Assembly (NCBI GenBank): GCA_009760855.2
Contig: WPIO01000639.1
Coordinates: 1-15,228 of the forward strand
Source: Cristatella mucedo
Lineage: Eukaryota > Bryozoa > Phylactolaemata > Cristatellidae
Reading direction: 5' to 3'
Length of the DNA: 15,228 nucleotides
In this document: one piece after another, positions 1 through 8,125 of the stretch
How positions within the stretch are numbered: the first letter of the stretch is position 1
How the letters are laid out: every line of letters starts with the position of its first letter
Program-made: the position numbers and the translations under genes
The notes under the pieces: generated by a model
Database searches by the model: none
The model's input: only the letters and a program-made list of their open reading frames with translations
Told to the model about the DNA's origin: nothing

Positions 1-1885
1 AACGACCTTGACATTAGCTAGGGCAAGGTAACGACGCTGGATTTCGGTCAGAAAAGCCGTACCACTCTGTCAATCCGAACAATATTCCAATTCTGGCAAA
101 CTTACTCTGGTCTTAAATCACTCGGTGAGTTGTCCCGACTACTACAACGAAGGAGCAGCAAAATATAATCGATAGAATGAAGCATTGAAACTTACTGGCT
201 AGCCCCATGAAAAGGTCACAGTGAGACAAAAATGACCCACACCTTACAACCTATGCTCTGGCTGAGTGGAAAGTTCAGCGCTTGCTTCTTCGCACTGCAA
301 TGACTAGCTTCATAATTCACTCAACGACAATGTGAAGGTGTCCGGCCACACGATCAATATGAACAATGCTCTCACGAGTGATTTCTGTTGCTGCAGCCTG
401 ACTGACCTTGCTGAAGGCTTTATTGCATGATGCTTAGGCAACCTCGGAAAATAGAGCCCACAAACTGATGTAGAAGCCGTCGTTGAAGCAGCTGTCCGGT
501 CCCAGTCGCGAGTCCCAGAGAAAAGCGACTGAAATGAACATACAGTAGAATTCACGAACAGTAGAGAAACGAGCTCTCCAGGCCATCATGAAGCCGGGCC
601 CGGTCGAGGCTCAGTTCGAGGCCCAGTGGTCGGAGCCGTAGGCGGTAGCATACTAGCCATGCAGCACCGACATTATGGCTGCATCTCTAACCAGCAAATA
701 GTGGCACTGTAGTCGGGTCCGAATAGTGCCTGGTCGGCCGGGTTGTTGAGGTATAGCCAAATGTTTACGACAGCATGTAGTAGGTCCCTGTGTGTGTGCA
801 GGTCCACTGGCAAAGGAGGAACGTGGAAGCTAGTATATCGACTGCAGCAGGTTCGTCAGTCGTACTAGAGTACATTGCTATGTGAAAGCAAGGAGCCACA
901 CTTAGCAGCTGCTAGCCCCACGTCTGCTATGACTGCTGGGAAAAGACTGCAAGTTTTTAAGAACTCTTAACGAAAACGAGAAAAATGGGAAAGAGAAGAC
1001 TGAGAATTCATTAAAATCTTTACCAATAGAAAATCGCCTGAAATTTATTCAGGCAATCTTTTCAATAGGCTGCATTACCTGGCAGCTCTGGCATAGATAG
1101 CAGAGCAAGTTGTTCCGACAGAGAGGAGGTGCAGGAGCAGCCCGGAGCATCAAGCTTCAAAATACCAGCACTCTGTAGATAGAGTGCTGGCCATACCAAC
1201 TGTACCCGGAAGTTAACCCTTACAGATCTTAGCTTGGCATAACTAATCTCCATTCAAACCAAATCCTGGCATATCGTGATAATGCACACAGATTATGTGC
1301 TTAATTTTGAATCCGAAGCAAATCAAAATGATTTCGACAGCAGTGGTCGGCAGCTAAAGTCACATCAATGGCAAGAACTACGCTGTTTTGAACTAAAATG
1401 AAACATCAAAGGTTCGACAGTAGAAATAATTGCATGCATATGCTAATATAAAGCACTCCACGAAATCCAAGCCGATGTGAATACCAAATTCAAAGTCTCC
1501 TGCAGGTCTTGTACAGGCTGTTTGGGCAGAAAGTGCATTAGCGTTCATCATCAACTGATAGAACCACAATTATATTGTACCTTAATAACAAGTTCAGTTG
1601 TACAGCATACCTCACAGTTTCTCTATTTTTAAAACATATTCCTCCATCATGTTTCGAGAGCAAACTGTGACTCTCAGTAAGAGTTTGTGAGCCTCAACCA
1701 GACTAGTCAGAGCAGGTGGAGTGGTCGCAGTGTGAAAATGTGACTCGGCTAACCACTCCGGCACATCAGCTTATGTTACTATGTTACATGCGTTTTTTGG
1801 TATATTTCTAATCGCCATTAGTTGCTTTCATGAATACCATATGCTTCAACTGGACATAGCGGCTCCTCCTCAGCTTCCTGGCATT
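1..1885. other. Unassigned sequence, no gene recognised
   Basis: No ORF here resembles a known family. The longest (81 codons, minus, 310-555) has no motif and low-complexity Ser/Thr composition. A GC-richer patch with several CpGs lies near 586-660. Two short stretches (250-300 plus; 1685-1770 minus) carry tRNA A-box-like words without a convincing B box. I see no LINE 3' hairpin or tail before 1886. Confidence 0.5.
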
Positions 1886-1886
1886 T

Positions 1887-1948
1887 AATGTAATGTAATT
1901 TATCTCTTTCGGTAACACCACAAAGTCATATAGACCATGTGGGTGTTA
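1887..1948 (-). other. 3'-terminal hairpin and ATTAC-type tail of family A LINE
   Basis: A 7-bp perfect stem (TAACACC at 1913-1919 with GGTGTTA at 1942-1948), extended by ACA/TGT inside, sits just before a tail that reads ATTACATTACATT on the minus strand (1887-1901). A hairpin followed by a short tandem tail is the known 3' recognition structure of L2/CR1-like LINEs. The base pairing is visible; the role is inferred from the family. Confidence 0.65.
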
Positions 1949-2149
1949 GGCAAGAGAATTTTGTATAGCCCATTCACAGCCTAAGCGGCTTTCGGTCAGC
2001 ATTCGGTAGCCAACACACTTCGTCTGAAGCAAGAAAGAGAAAGTGGGAAGTATTGCAGAGTCGGGAGAGCAGTCTAGGTCGTGGGTAGCATAGAGGTAGC
2101 AGCTCAGGACCGCTAAAAGGGATGTGCCATAGTCGGCAGTAGGAGAGTA

Positions 2150-3833
2150 GTTATCGTTGCCTAAGAATTGTGGAAGCGACTTCCACGGTCTAGGACCTGA
2201 AGAGCTAAAGGTTCTGTCGCCAACGGTCTTTAAGCCGAGGAATGGGACGGCTAATTTATTGTCCACATAGGACCTGAGGGTGCGAACAAGATGAATCTGA
2301 TGCAGCAGTTCAGCTAGGTTAGAAGGAGCAAAGCAACGGTAGGCCTTGTGGGTCAGAGTAAGAATTTTGCTCTGTAATTGTTGCTTAACCGGCAACCATC
2401 CTAGCTTTTTTAGCCATGGAGGCACGCTCTCAAACCACTGGGACTTGGAGATTATCCTTGCAGCCATATTCAAATTATACTGCAGTCGATTCATAGCTTT
2501 CTTTGGAAGCCCAGCCAAAGCGGAATAACAATAATCAAGCCGAGACAGAACTAAAGAACTAGTTTAATTTTTTACAAGCAACAGTGGGCGACGCCTCAAA
2601 TTTTTTATAGAGACCAGATGTGATGGCTAGCTGTAGAGGCAGACTTCTGAATGAAGCTTTTGAAATTGAGGCAGCTGTCGAAAACGACGCCTAAATTTCA
2701 AGAACGTGGTGATGGTCGCTTAATAGCAATACCTAATAGAAGAGCAAAGCCTTTTAATTCAGCCACATGCTTAGGGTATCCTGTTAGCAGCAGTTAGGTT
2801 TTATCATTATTTAATTTCAGGGAGTTTTCGACATCCAGGATCGAACGTCGACAAGGCAAGCAATCAGTTTCTCAGTTGCCGAAGCAGATTCCGACGGTTT
2901 GAACGACAAATACAATTATCGTCAGCATAGAAGTGAAATCATATTCCATGGCCCCTTAATCTTTTCACACGTAGGTTGTGATGAGAGGGAAAACAGCAAG
3001 GAACCGAGTAGAGACCCTTGACGGACTCCACTGGTGACCCTTCTCGTGTGTGAGACCTGACACGACACAGATTGAACACGATCAGACAAGTATGATTTAA
3101 ACCATGCCAATGCTTCGTCTGCCAGACCGATCGTTGTTCTCAATCGTTCAAACAGAACATCGTGATCAATGGTGTTGAAGGCAGCAGACAGATCTAGCAA
3201 ACTAGGGCAATGACATTCCTGTCGTCGTTACCATGTAGAATGTCATTGTTAACGTGGAAGAGAGCAGTTTCAGTGGGGTGCTGCATCTTGAACCCTGATT
3301 GAAAATTTTCTGGTATTTCATTATTTTAAATGTGCTAAACCAGCTGCATAGCAACAATTTTTTCAAGAATCTTTGATAAGAAAGGAAGAAGGGAAACTGG
3401 GCGATAGTTTGCTAGGACCTGTGTCTAATCCAGGCTTTTCAAGAATGGGTCTAACGATTGCAGATTTGAAGGACTTAGGGACAACCCCTTTTCCCAAAGA
3501 AGTATTAACAATCTTGGTTACGGCAGGGCTAAATTGGTCTGACAGCGATGACCACAGAGAAGAAGGTATAGGGTCTTCAGGAGACGAACTCTTTTTGCTA
3601 GACCTTATTAGGCAGCCACATCGCAAGGAGAAACTTTTTATGGAAGGTTACAGGTTGAGGAACCGGGATTCCTTTCAGTCGGAGGGGGCTTAATGGGAGG
3701 CATGAATATGTGAAAATTTTTGAGTAAAGGAGGCTGAACACTTTTCGGCTGAGCCCTGAATATCTGGCGAGTCAGACCTAACAGCATTGGCCACTAAATG
3801 GTTTACTGCCTTAAAAATCTTATTTGTGTACGA
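2150..3833 (-). pseudogene. LINE reverse transcriptase, frameshifted (family A)
   Basis: This is a broken RNA-directed DNA polymerase, which in the living element primes cDNA synthesis at a nicked target. In minus-strand order: linker with 'FKAVNHLV' near 3800; 'PEDPIPSSLW' near 3570; 'NYRPV' at 3395-3409, one frame off from the preceding block, so a frameshift lies near 3410-3425; two stops near 3325; the 'STETAL'-type block near 3270 (here PTETAL); a second frameshift near 3203; motif A 'LDLSAAFNTIDH', with catalytic Asp at 3192-3194 kept; motif B 'RQGSLLG' near 3005-3020; motif C YADD at 2918-2929, one frame off from motif B. Past this come 'WMSK', 'NLGVVFDS' and the C-terminal 'LGWLPVKQQ...GDRTFSSSGPRPWKSLPQ' region. 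Both catalytic motifs survive although the frame breaks at least three times, so it cannot be functional. The open frame to 1946 probably runs past the original stop into 3' UTR. Confidence 0.88.
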
Positions 3834-3903
3834 CTAGCAGGAATTCAGATCCAGAATTTACTGCATATAAGCTGACAAGGTATTGGACTCACTGAATAGT
3901 GAA

Positions 3904-4045
3904 GGCCTGCCCTACTGGTTTGGCTCAGCTGTAGAGCCTGTAACCACAGGGGTCCAGAGATCAAGCCCTTCGACACATGTGTTTCAGCTAGATAGAGATT
4001 AAGTTCTCTTATGGCTCCAAACGACTTAAATTTTTTTTAATTTCT
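3904..4045 (+). mobile_element. tRNA-derived SINE with LINE-like 3' end
   Basis: The head looks like a degenerate tRNA: an A-box-like TGGCTCAGCTGT at 3921-3932, an anticodon-arm-like hairpin (CCTGT/ACAGG, about 3937-3950) and a B-box-like AGATCAAGCCC at 3958-3968. At 3988-4009 the sequence matches the family-B LINE 3' end at 21 of 22 positions (CTAGATAGAGATT..., then AAGTTCTCT). An A/T-rich tail follows. SINEs that borrow the 3' end of a partner LINE are well known, and this arrangement fits. No target-site duplication was found. It could instead be a LINE tail fragment beside chance tRNA-like words. Confidence 0.55.
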
Positions 4046-5124
4046 ACTAAGTGCTCCAGCTCACACACAACTAGTACGTTAATTTGCACTGTCGAGAATT
4101 AGCGTTTCATAGGAACACTGTCACGAGGACCAAAGCTCGAATCTCCTAAGCGAACCGTAGCAGGCAGTCTTCAAGCTCGCCTATACAATATCCAACCTCC
4201 GGGGTTCTGAATGACAAGCACGAGGGCACATAATCGACATCAAGGCGAGAGACGAGAGACGGTTGACTGTACGAGATGCCACCACGGTCTGCCTGTTCAC
4301 AAGCCGACGGTCTAGTTTCAAGTAACGTTTAAAGGTGTCCCACAATTCCATTCAAGTGCCGAAACCGGCGACCAGCAACAAAGAACAGGTGGCCGCACAA
4401 CATTTCAGCAGCTTCATTCCATAGGATACCCATACGTTCGGCCGATCTGCATGACTCGTGCCTAGCATTTGGCATCTCACCTGCCTCGTGTATTCAAGTG
4501 AACGAAACAAGTCAGCAGCCTGCAGGATGTTAGTGGCTAGAGTATCTGCTGTCTGAAGCCAACTCTCCTCTCGCCTTGCCATCGCTAGCTCAAAAGCACC
4601 TTTCAACCTCAGCAGTGCCAGCGCCACCTAAATAGTGGCTGGCAACTCGACGAGTCGGGAAGCCCGTGGTCGCTCGGCAAATCAAGACTGGGAGCAGGGT
4701 TAAGCCTATGCAAGGGCGCCGACAGAGAGATTGTATTGGAAAATTTAAAACACTTCTTAAGATTCTAACTTGAAGCGAGCGAATCTAATTTTAAGTGAGC
4801 AACATCACAAGCTTACAGATGCCTCGTAGGCAGTGAGCAGCCAGCCGTCTGTGGCGTCCTGTCTTAGTACTTAGACAGGGAGGCTGCCCTAAAGGCTGGG
4901 CGACCACTGGGTGATGTTCAGCCTTACTGAGAGAGGATAAAGAGTAGGACGTCGGAGCAGCTCATGGACTTCAAGTCAGTGGTAATGTAGTGTTAGCCAG
5001 GGACGTGACAAGGGACCAACTAGACTTGGGCGGCCAGGCGAGGGACAAGTTGGTGAAAAGAACAGGCGACCAGGGAAGTGAGACAATAGCAGATATGTAC
5101 CTCTTGCCGAACAAGGGCGCTCAT
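4046..5124. other. Unassigned, GC-richer stretch between transposons
   Basis: Apart from the candidate exon at 4481-4627, no coding or repeat family is recognised. The segment is richer in GC and CpG than the flanking LINE remains. A perfect 7-bp inverted repeat (CCTGTCT 4858-4864, AGACAGG 4873-4879) is present. A tRNA-like fragment may exist at 4100-4150 (B-box-like GCTCGAATC) but is too weak to call. Confidence 0.4.
4481..4627 (-). CDS. Candidate internal coding exon, unknown product
   Basis: On the minus strand an open frame is bounded by a possible splice acceptor (CACTATTTAG, AG at 4629-4628) and a near-consensus donor (CAG|GTGAGA, junction between 4481 and 4480). The enclosed piece is exactly 147 nt, 49 codons in the same phase at both ends, which is a typical animal exon length. 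The peptide is rich in Ala, Leu, Arg and Glu and looks helical and amphipathic ('LRLKGAFELAMARREESW', 'ILQAADLFRSLEY'). I do not recognise the family. The open frame continues to 4352 without splicing and has no ATG (it begins GTG), which favours an internal exon over a whole gene. No partner exon was found nearby, so this could be chance. Confidence 0.25.
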
Positions 5125-5226
5125 TACCCTCTACAAATCGTGGTATTTAAGAGCTCCCTGCTAGGTCTGGTACTTTTCACGGTTTATACTCTCCCACCTG
5201 CTGATGTGATTTTCACGCACAATCTA

Positions 5227-5485
5227 ATAATAAGAATAATAATAATAATGCACTTGATAAAGCGCCCCCAGAGAACTTAATCTCTCTCGAGGTGACTAAC
5301 TTTTGCTGTAAAAGGAAAGGCAATTGAATGGTGAGTAAAATCATGCTTGATAAACAAACAAGATGAATAACATGGTTTTGGGTGAAAAGCACAGGGTCAG
5401 CATGCAAATGTGGTTATTGGAAGCATGCACAGTGTCTGCATGCATAAGCACATCAACGACGAATCAAAGTGACCCACTGAAAGCT
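5227..5485 (-). mobile_element. Nested family-B LINE 3' end, insertion 1
   Basis: A 259-bp piece of LINE 3' UTR on the minus strand, starting with an AAT/ATT tail at 5227-5250 and the terminal motif (CACTTGATAAAGCGCC...). It is 5'-truncated inside the 3' UTR. ATCTA occurs immediately on both sides (5222-5226 and 5486-5490). Removing the insert and one ATCTA restores the host reading frame (His-Asn-Leu-Gly-Leu-His). The 3' hairpin partner is damaged, so the insert looks older than insertion 2. Confidence 0.8.
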
Positions 5486-5617
5486 ATCTAGGCTTACATT
5501 TCTATAACGATGACCATCGGTTGTATGTACTTTAATCATGAGCAGCCTGTGAGCATCAACATTTTTCTACACTCACTTTGTGCATGTCCTGATGAGATAT
5601 GCACATGTATAGCAGCA

Positions 5618-5638
5618 GATTTTCTAAAACTAAACGTT
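5618..5638. repeat. Target-site duplication, left copy (21 bp)
   Basis: A 21-bp word starting GATTTTCTAA and ending ACTAAACGTT is repeated without mismatch at 6291-6311, exactly bracketing LINE insertion 2. In the host LINE it encodes the 'FLKLNV' block. Flanking bases differ on the outer sides. Confidence 0.93.
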
Positions 5639-5662
5639 AATAATAATAATATTTCACTTGAT

Positions 5663-5706
5663 AAAGCGCCCTCAGAGTACCTAATCTCTCTCTTTCTTGG
5701 CGCTTT
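5663..5706 (-). other. Family-B LINE 3' hairpin
   Basis: AAAGCGCC at 5663-5670 pairs perfectly with GGCGCTTT at 5699-5706. In the best copies a second inner stem (AGAGA/TCTCT) forms in the loop. It lies just upstream of the (ATT)n tail on the transcribed strand. L2-type LINEs are known to end in such GCGC-stem hairpins, thought to be read by the reverse transcriptase. Confidence 0.75.
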
Positions 5707-5871
5707 ACATTTGCTGTAATGTGAAATGCTATTGAATTGTATGTAGAATCATGCTTGAAAAACAAACGAAATGAATAATATGGTTAGGGGTGACATGCAC
5801 AGGGTCAGCATGCAAATGTGGTTAGTGGCAGCATGCACAGTATCAGCACACATAAGCACATCAAGGACGAA

Positions 5872-6276
5872 TCACAGGGACCTGCTAAATGCTGTCCTAA
5901 ATAGGTGTGTTTTTAGGTTCCTTTTAAATGTGGTCAGGTCAGGGGATGTTGTGACGCAGGTCGGGAGGGAGTTCCAGGCTTTGGGAACATATGAACTAAA
6001 TGCACGGTCTCCAAAGAATTTAAGGTTTGTGCGAGGTATTTCTAGACTGCTAGATTCCGAAAAGCGGGTGGTACGATGCTTGGCCTGATGGGGTAGTATA
6101 TCTGACAGATAGGCTGGAGCCATAGAATGAAGGGACCTAAAATTGAGCGACAAAACCTTGAAGTCAATCCGTTGCTTGACTGGGAGCCAGTGCATGTCGG
6201 CGAGAAGAGGAGTAATGTGGCAACTGCGAAGCTCACGGCAGACAAGTCTGGCTGCCGAGTTTTGCACCAGCTGCAA
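5872..6276 (-). pseudogene. LINE ORF2 C-terminal end (partial, open frame)
   Basis: A 134-codon open frame that ends at what looks like the natural stop. It carries the C-terminal domain found after reverse transcriptase in CR1/L2-type LINEs: 'LVQNSAARLVCRE' at the start, 'LADMHWLPVKQRIDFKVL' around residues 25-43, 'MAPAYLSDILPHQAKHRT' around 52-69, then 'FGDRAFSSYVPKAWNSLP' around 87-104 and a basic end ('FKRNLKTHLFRTAF'). The polymerase core and everything upstream were lost to 5' truncation, so this is a fragment, not a gene. Its function is unsettled in the family. It serves as the reference for judging how far the other copies have decayed. Confidence 0.88.
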
Positions 6277-6290
6277 TCGCTTGATCGCAC

Positions 6291-6311
6291 GATTTTCTAA
6301 AACTAAACGTT
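6291..6311. repeat. Target-site duplication, right copy (21 bp)
   Basis: Identical to 5618-5638. The host LINE reading continues directly from here ('LKLNVGNTNLL'). Confidence 0.93.
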
Positions 6312-6960
6312 GGTAACACTAACTTACTAGTTATGCTCCAACCAAGTGTAATTCGAACACTGGAAAGCCTGGAGCCCAAAATAGGCTCTGCCAGCATATC
6401 TCCCTTTGAATCAGCTGTAAATTTGGGTATCATGTTCTAAAGTGACCTCTCGATAGACGACCATTCCAGCTCCACAGTCAAGCCTGCCTACTTTCAAGCG
6501 TGTTTAGATAAGGATACCACTTCAAAGTTAGTCCATGCATCTCTGACCTACCTTCTTTACTTCTGTAACTCACTGCTTGCTGGCCTACCAGTATGTGCAA
6601 ATAAGAGCTTACAGCTGGTGCAAAACTCTACAGCTAGGCTTGTCTGTCGTCAACGTCTGAATAGCCACATCACACCACTTCTTGCTGACCTGCACTGGCT
6701 ACCAATCAAGCAACGACCTCAATGTTCTGTCGCTCACTTTTACATCACTTCATTCTTTGGCTACAGCCTATCTCTCAGATCTACTTCCACACCAGGCCAA
6801 GCATCGTACTAATGGCTTTTGGGAATCCAACCGTTGGCCAAGACGTCGTACAAACCGCAAATCCTTAGAACAGCATAGATTCAGTTTGTATGCCCCTAAG
6901 CCTGAAACTCACTATAGACATGCTTCAGAACCTCCATTGACTTGACCACATTTAAAATGA
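6312..6960 (+). pseudogene. LINE ORF2 C-terminal region of the host element, decayed
   Basis: The coding end of the host LINE, downstream of motif C. Recognisable blocks are 'AVNLGIMF' near 6417-6440 followed by a stop, 'SKLVHASL' near 6524, 'YFCNSLLAGLP' near 6563-6595, 'LVQNSTARLVCRQ' near 6615-6650, 'LLADLHWLPIKQR' near 6680-6716, then after a frameshift near 6720 'LATAYLSDLLPHQAKHRT' near 6756-6812. The last part (6820-6960) is heavily mutated ('YAPKPETH' where 'P.AWNSLP' is expected). Several stops and shifts show an inactive copy clearly older than insertion 2. Confidence 0.8.
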
Positions 6961-7194
6961 ACTAAAAAGCATACCTGCTAAGGACAGAAAAAGTGGTTCC
7001 CTGTGATTCCTCCTTCATGTGCTTAGGCGTGCTGACACTGTACATGTCATCCCTAACCATGTTATTTACGTTCTTTATCAAGCATGGTGTTACTCATCAT
7101 TCAATCGCGTTTCCCTTTGCAGCGAATGTTAAGTGCCTAGAATGAGACTAAGTTCTCTGACGGCACTTAATCAAGTGAATCATTATTATTATTA
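6961..7194 (+). mobile_element. 3' UTR and (ATT)n tail of the host LINE
   Basis: Shows the family-B 3' UTR landmarks in order: 'CCTTCATGTGCTTA', 'GCTGACACTGTACATG', 'CACCATTCAAT'-like sequence, 'AGACTAAGTTCTCTGACGG', and the tail ATTATTATTATTA at 7182-7194. The GCGC stem has decayed here (GTTAAGTGCC where GTAAAGCGCC is expected). Confidence 0.8.
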
Positions 7195-7195
7195 A

Positions 7196-8017
7196 AAGAA
7201 TGGTACAACGGATGGTCATCTGCATAAAAATAAAAGCCTTGATTGTGCTTGCCGCTCACATCGGCAAAATGAAGAGCCCGCATCATGGAAAGAACTGGAC
7301 AAGTGACAGATCCATGAGGTACCCAATATTTGAGAGGATCCTCAGATGATCTCTGTCTATTCTTGTCTACATTGGGGAGTTTCCAACTGAGGTAGGACCT
7401 GAACTATTGCATTCCGATACCAGTGATGCTTTTACTGTTCAGAACATTGGCTTCCCGATTGATATATGTTGAAACAAAAGTATAAACATTCAAATGCTGG
7501 CTTGGCTGCATATATATGACAACTATGCTAGATCTGCTTTTCGCGTCAGACGGCAGCAGTGTTAAACAGCTCATACTTTGAACACTGTAGTGTATGGCCA
7601 AAGTAGCGTAGCAATGTAAACAGTTGGACATACATACCTAGGAAATTTCCTATCACCCTTGCAGTTAAGATGGCAGAAAATTTCTCTTCCGAGATAACAT
7701 TAGGCTGCTCATCCGAAATCGCGAAAACCTTCTCAAATCCAAAGCAAGGGGACCTGAGGGTTTCTGAAATTTATAGACATCCAGGTTCACAGCTTTCAAG
7801 TCGGAAAGCCATAATCTCACATTTAACAACAATATGGGCATTCGTGGTACAAGTCACAAAATAGGGATGGGTCTCTGGAATAAACCGGCCGACAAAGACC
7901 AGTCGGCCCAATGAGCTTACAAAGAGCATAGCTTGAATTGAACAGCGATTTATTTAGCCATGATCCCAACTGTTTGCAATCGGCCTTTTTCACAAATCTA
8001 AAAGATATATAGCCAGA
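7196..8017 (-). pseudogene. LINE linker and reverse transcriptase up to YADD, decayed
   Basis: Reading on the minus strand: an open stretch 8017-7823 (64 codons) holds the linker block 'KKADCKQLGSWLNKSLFNSS', comparable with the 'D.K.LF..V..LL' region that precedes reverse transcriptase in L2-type LINEs. Next comes 'DEQPNVISEEKFSAIL' near 7690, where 'NYRPVSNL.FLSKIL' is expected. A degraded motif A lies near 7500 ('IYMQPSQHLN' in the place of 'LDLSxAFD'), with the catalytic Asp replaced. Then 'SITGIGMQ*FRSYLS' near 7395-7440, motif B 'VPHGSVTCPVL' near 7290-7320, and motif C 'FYFYADDHPLY' with YADD at 7215-7226. Stops and frame changes separate the blocks. The element is dead. The upstream assignments are weaker than the YADD region and rest partly on comparison with the second copy. 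Confidence 0.68.
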
Positions 8018-8125
8018 CTATTCACGGTACTCCTTTAGGATGGCACTGCTGTTATTAGCTCGGGAAAAGAGCACCTAAGGTGGCAAGCAGACTTCCAACA
8101 TGCATCATGCTGACCTCTGATGTTG

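Larger units (their letters stand above)
1886..3833 (-). mobile_element. CR1/L2-type LINE, 5'-truncated and decayed (family A)
   Basis: Read on the minus strand this is the 3' 1.9 kb of a non-LTR retrotransposon: pre-RT linker (about 3833-3640), reverse transcriptase (about 3626-2900), thumb and C-terminal region (about 2900-2150), short 3' UTR, hairpin and ATTAC-type tail at 1887-1901. The endonuclease region is missing, so the copy is 5'-truncated, as is usual for LINE insertions. No target-site duplication could be found. Its 3' end differs from all other LINE copies in the window, so I treat it as a separate family. The CR1/L2 placement comes from motif order and the 3' hairpin; a tree would be needed to name the clade. 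Confidence 0.85.
5639..6290 (-). mobile_element. Nested family-B LINE, insertion 2 with 21-bp TSD
   Basis: A 652-bp 5'-truncated LINE on the minus strand. It contains the C-terminal coding end (6276-5872), a 3' UTR with an internal direct repeat, the terminal hairpin (5663-5706) and an (ATT)n tail directly against the left target-site duplication. The perfect duplication and the unbroken 134-codon coding segment make it the youngest insertion in the window. Target-primed reverse transcription explains the truncation, tail and duplication. Confidence 0.92.
5125..7194 (+). mobile_element. Family-B CR1/L2-type LINE, split by two later insertions
   Basis: The plus-strand pieces 5125-5226, 5491-5638 and 6312-7194 join into one LINE in the normal order. 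The first carries a decayed motif B ('LQIVVFKSSLLGLVLFTVY'). The second resumes with 'GLHFYNDDHRLY', the motif C region (YNDD at 5503-5514), and runs to 'ADFLKLNV'. The third restarts at 'LKLNVGNTNLLVM' and continues through the C-terminal region and 3' UTR to an (ATT)n tail ending at 7194. The breaks are filled by minus-strand insertions of the same family. The left limit is uncertain: no LINE similarity is visible before about 5125. At the right end it abuts a minus-strand LINE just after that element's YADD motif. Confidence 0.82.

Noticed and set aside
246-300. A-box-like TGGCTGAGTGG on the plus strand
   Set aside because: No acceptable B box within tRNA distance.
310-555. 81-codon minus-strand open frame
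   Set aside because: No domain, no splice-like context, composition as expected from chance.
1685-1770. tRNA-like words on the minus strand (TGCCGGAGTGGTTAGC, then GGTTGAGGCTC)
   Set aside because: The boxes are about 64 bp apart, the B box is poor and no cloverleaf forms. At most an old tRNA-derived fragment.
2346-2528. Plus-strand open frame across the family-A LINE
   Set aside because: Antisense shadow of the C-terminal LINE domain.
3373-3693. 106-codon plus-strand open frame
   Set aside because: Lies opposite the reverse transcriptase N-terminal part, whose minus-strand motifs are clear.
5771-6088. 105-codon plus-strand open frame
   Set aside because: Antisense to the well-kept LINE C-terminal frame and 3' UTR of insertion 2.
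1886-7194. Retrovirus or LTR element as the source of the reverse transcriptase
   Set aside because: No LTRs, gag, protease or integrase; motif style, C-terminal domain, 5' truncations and hairpin tails are those of non-LTR elements.
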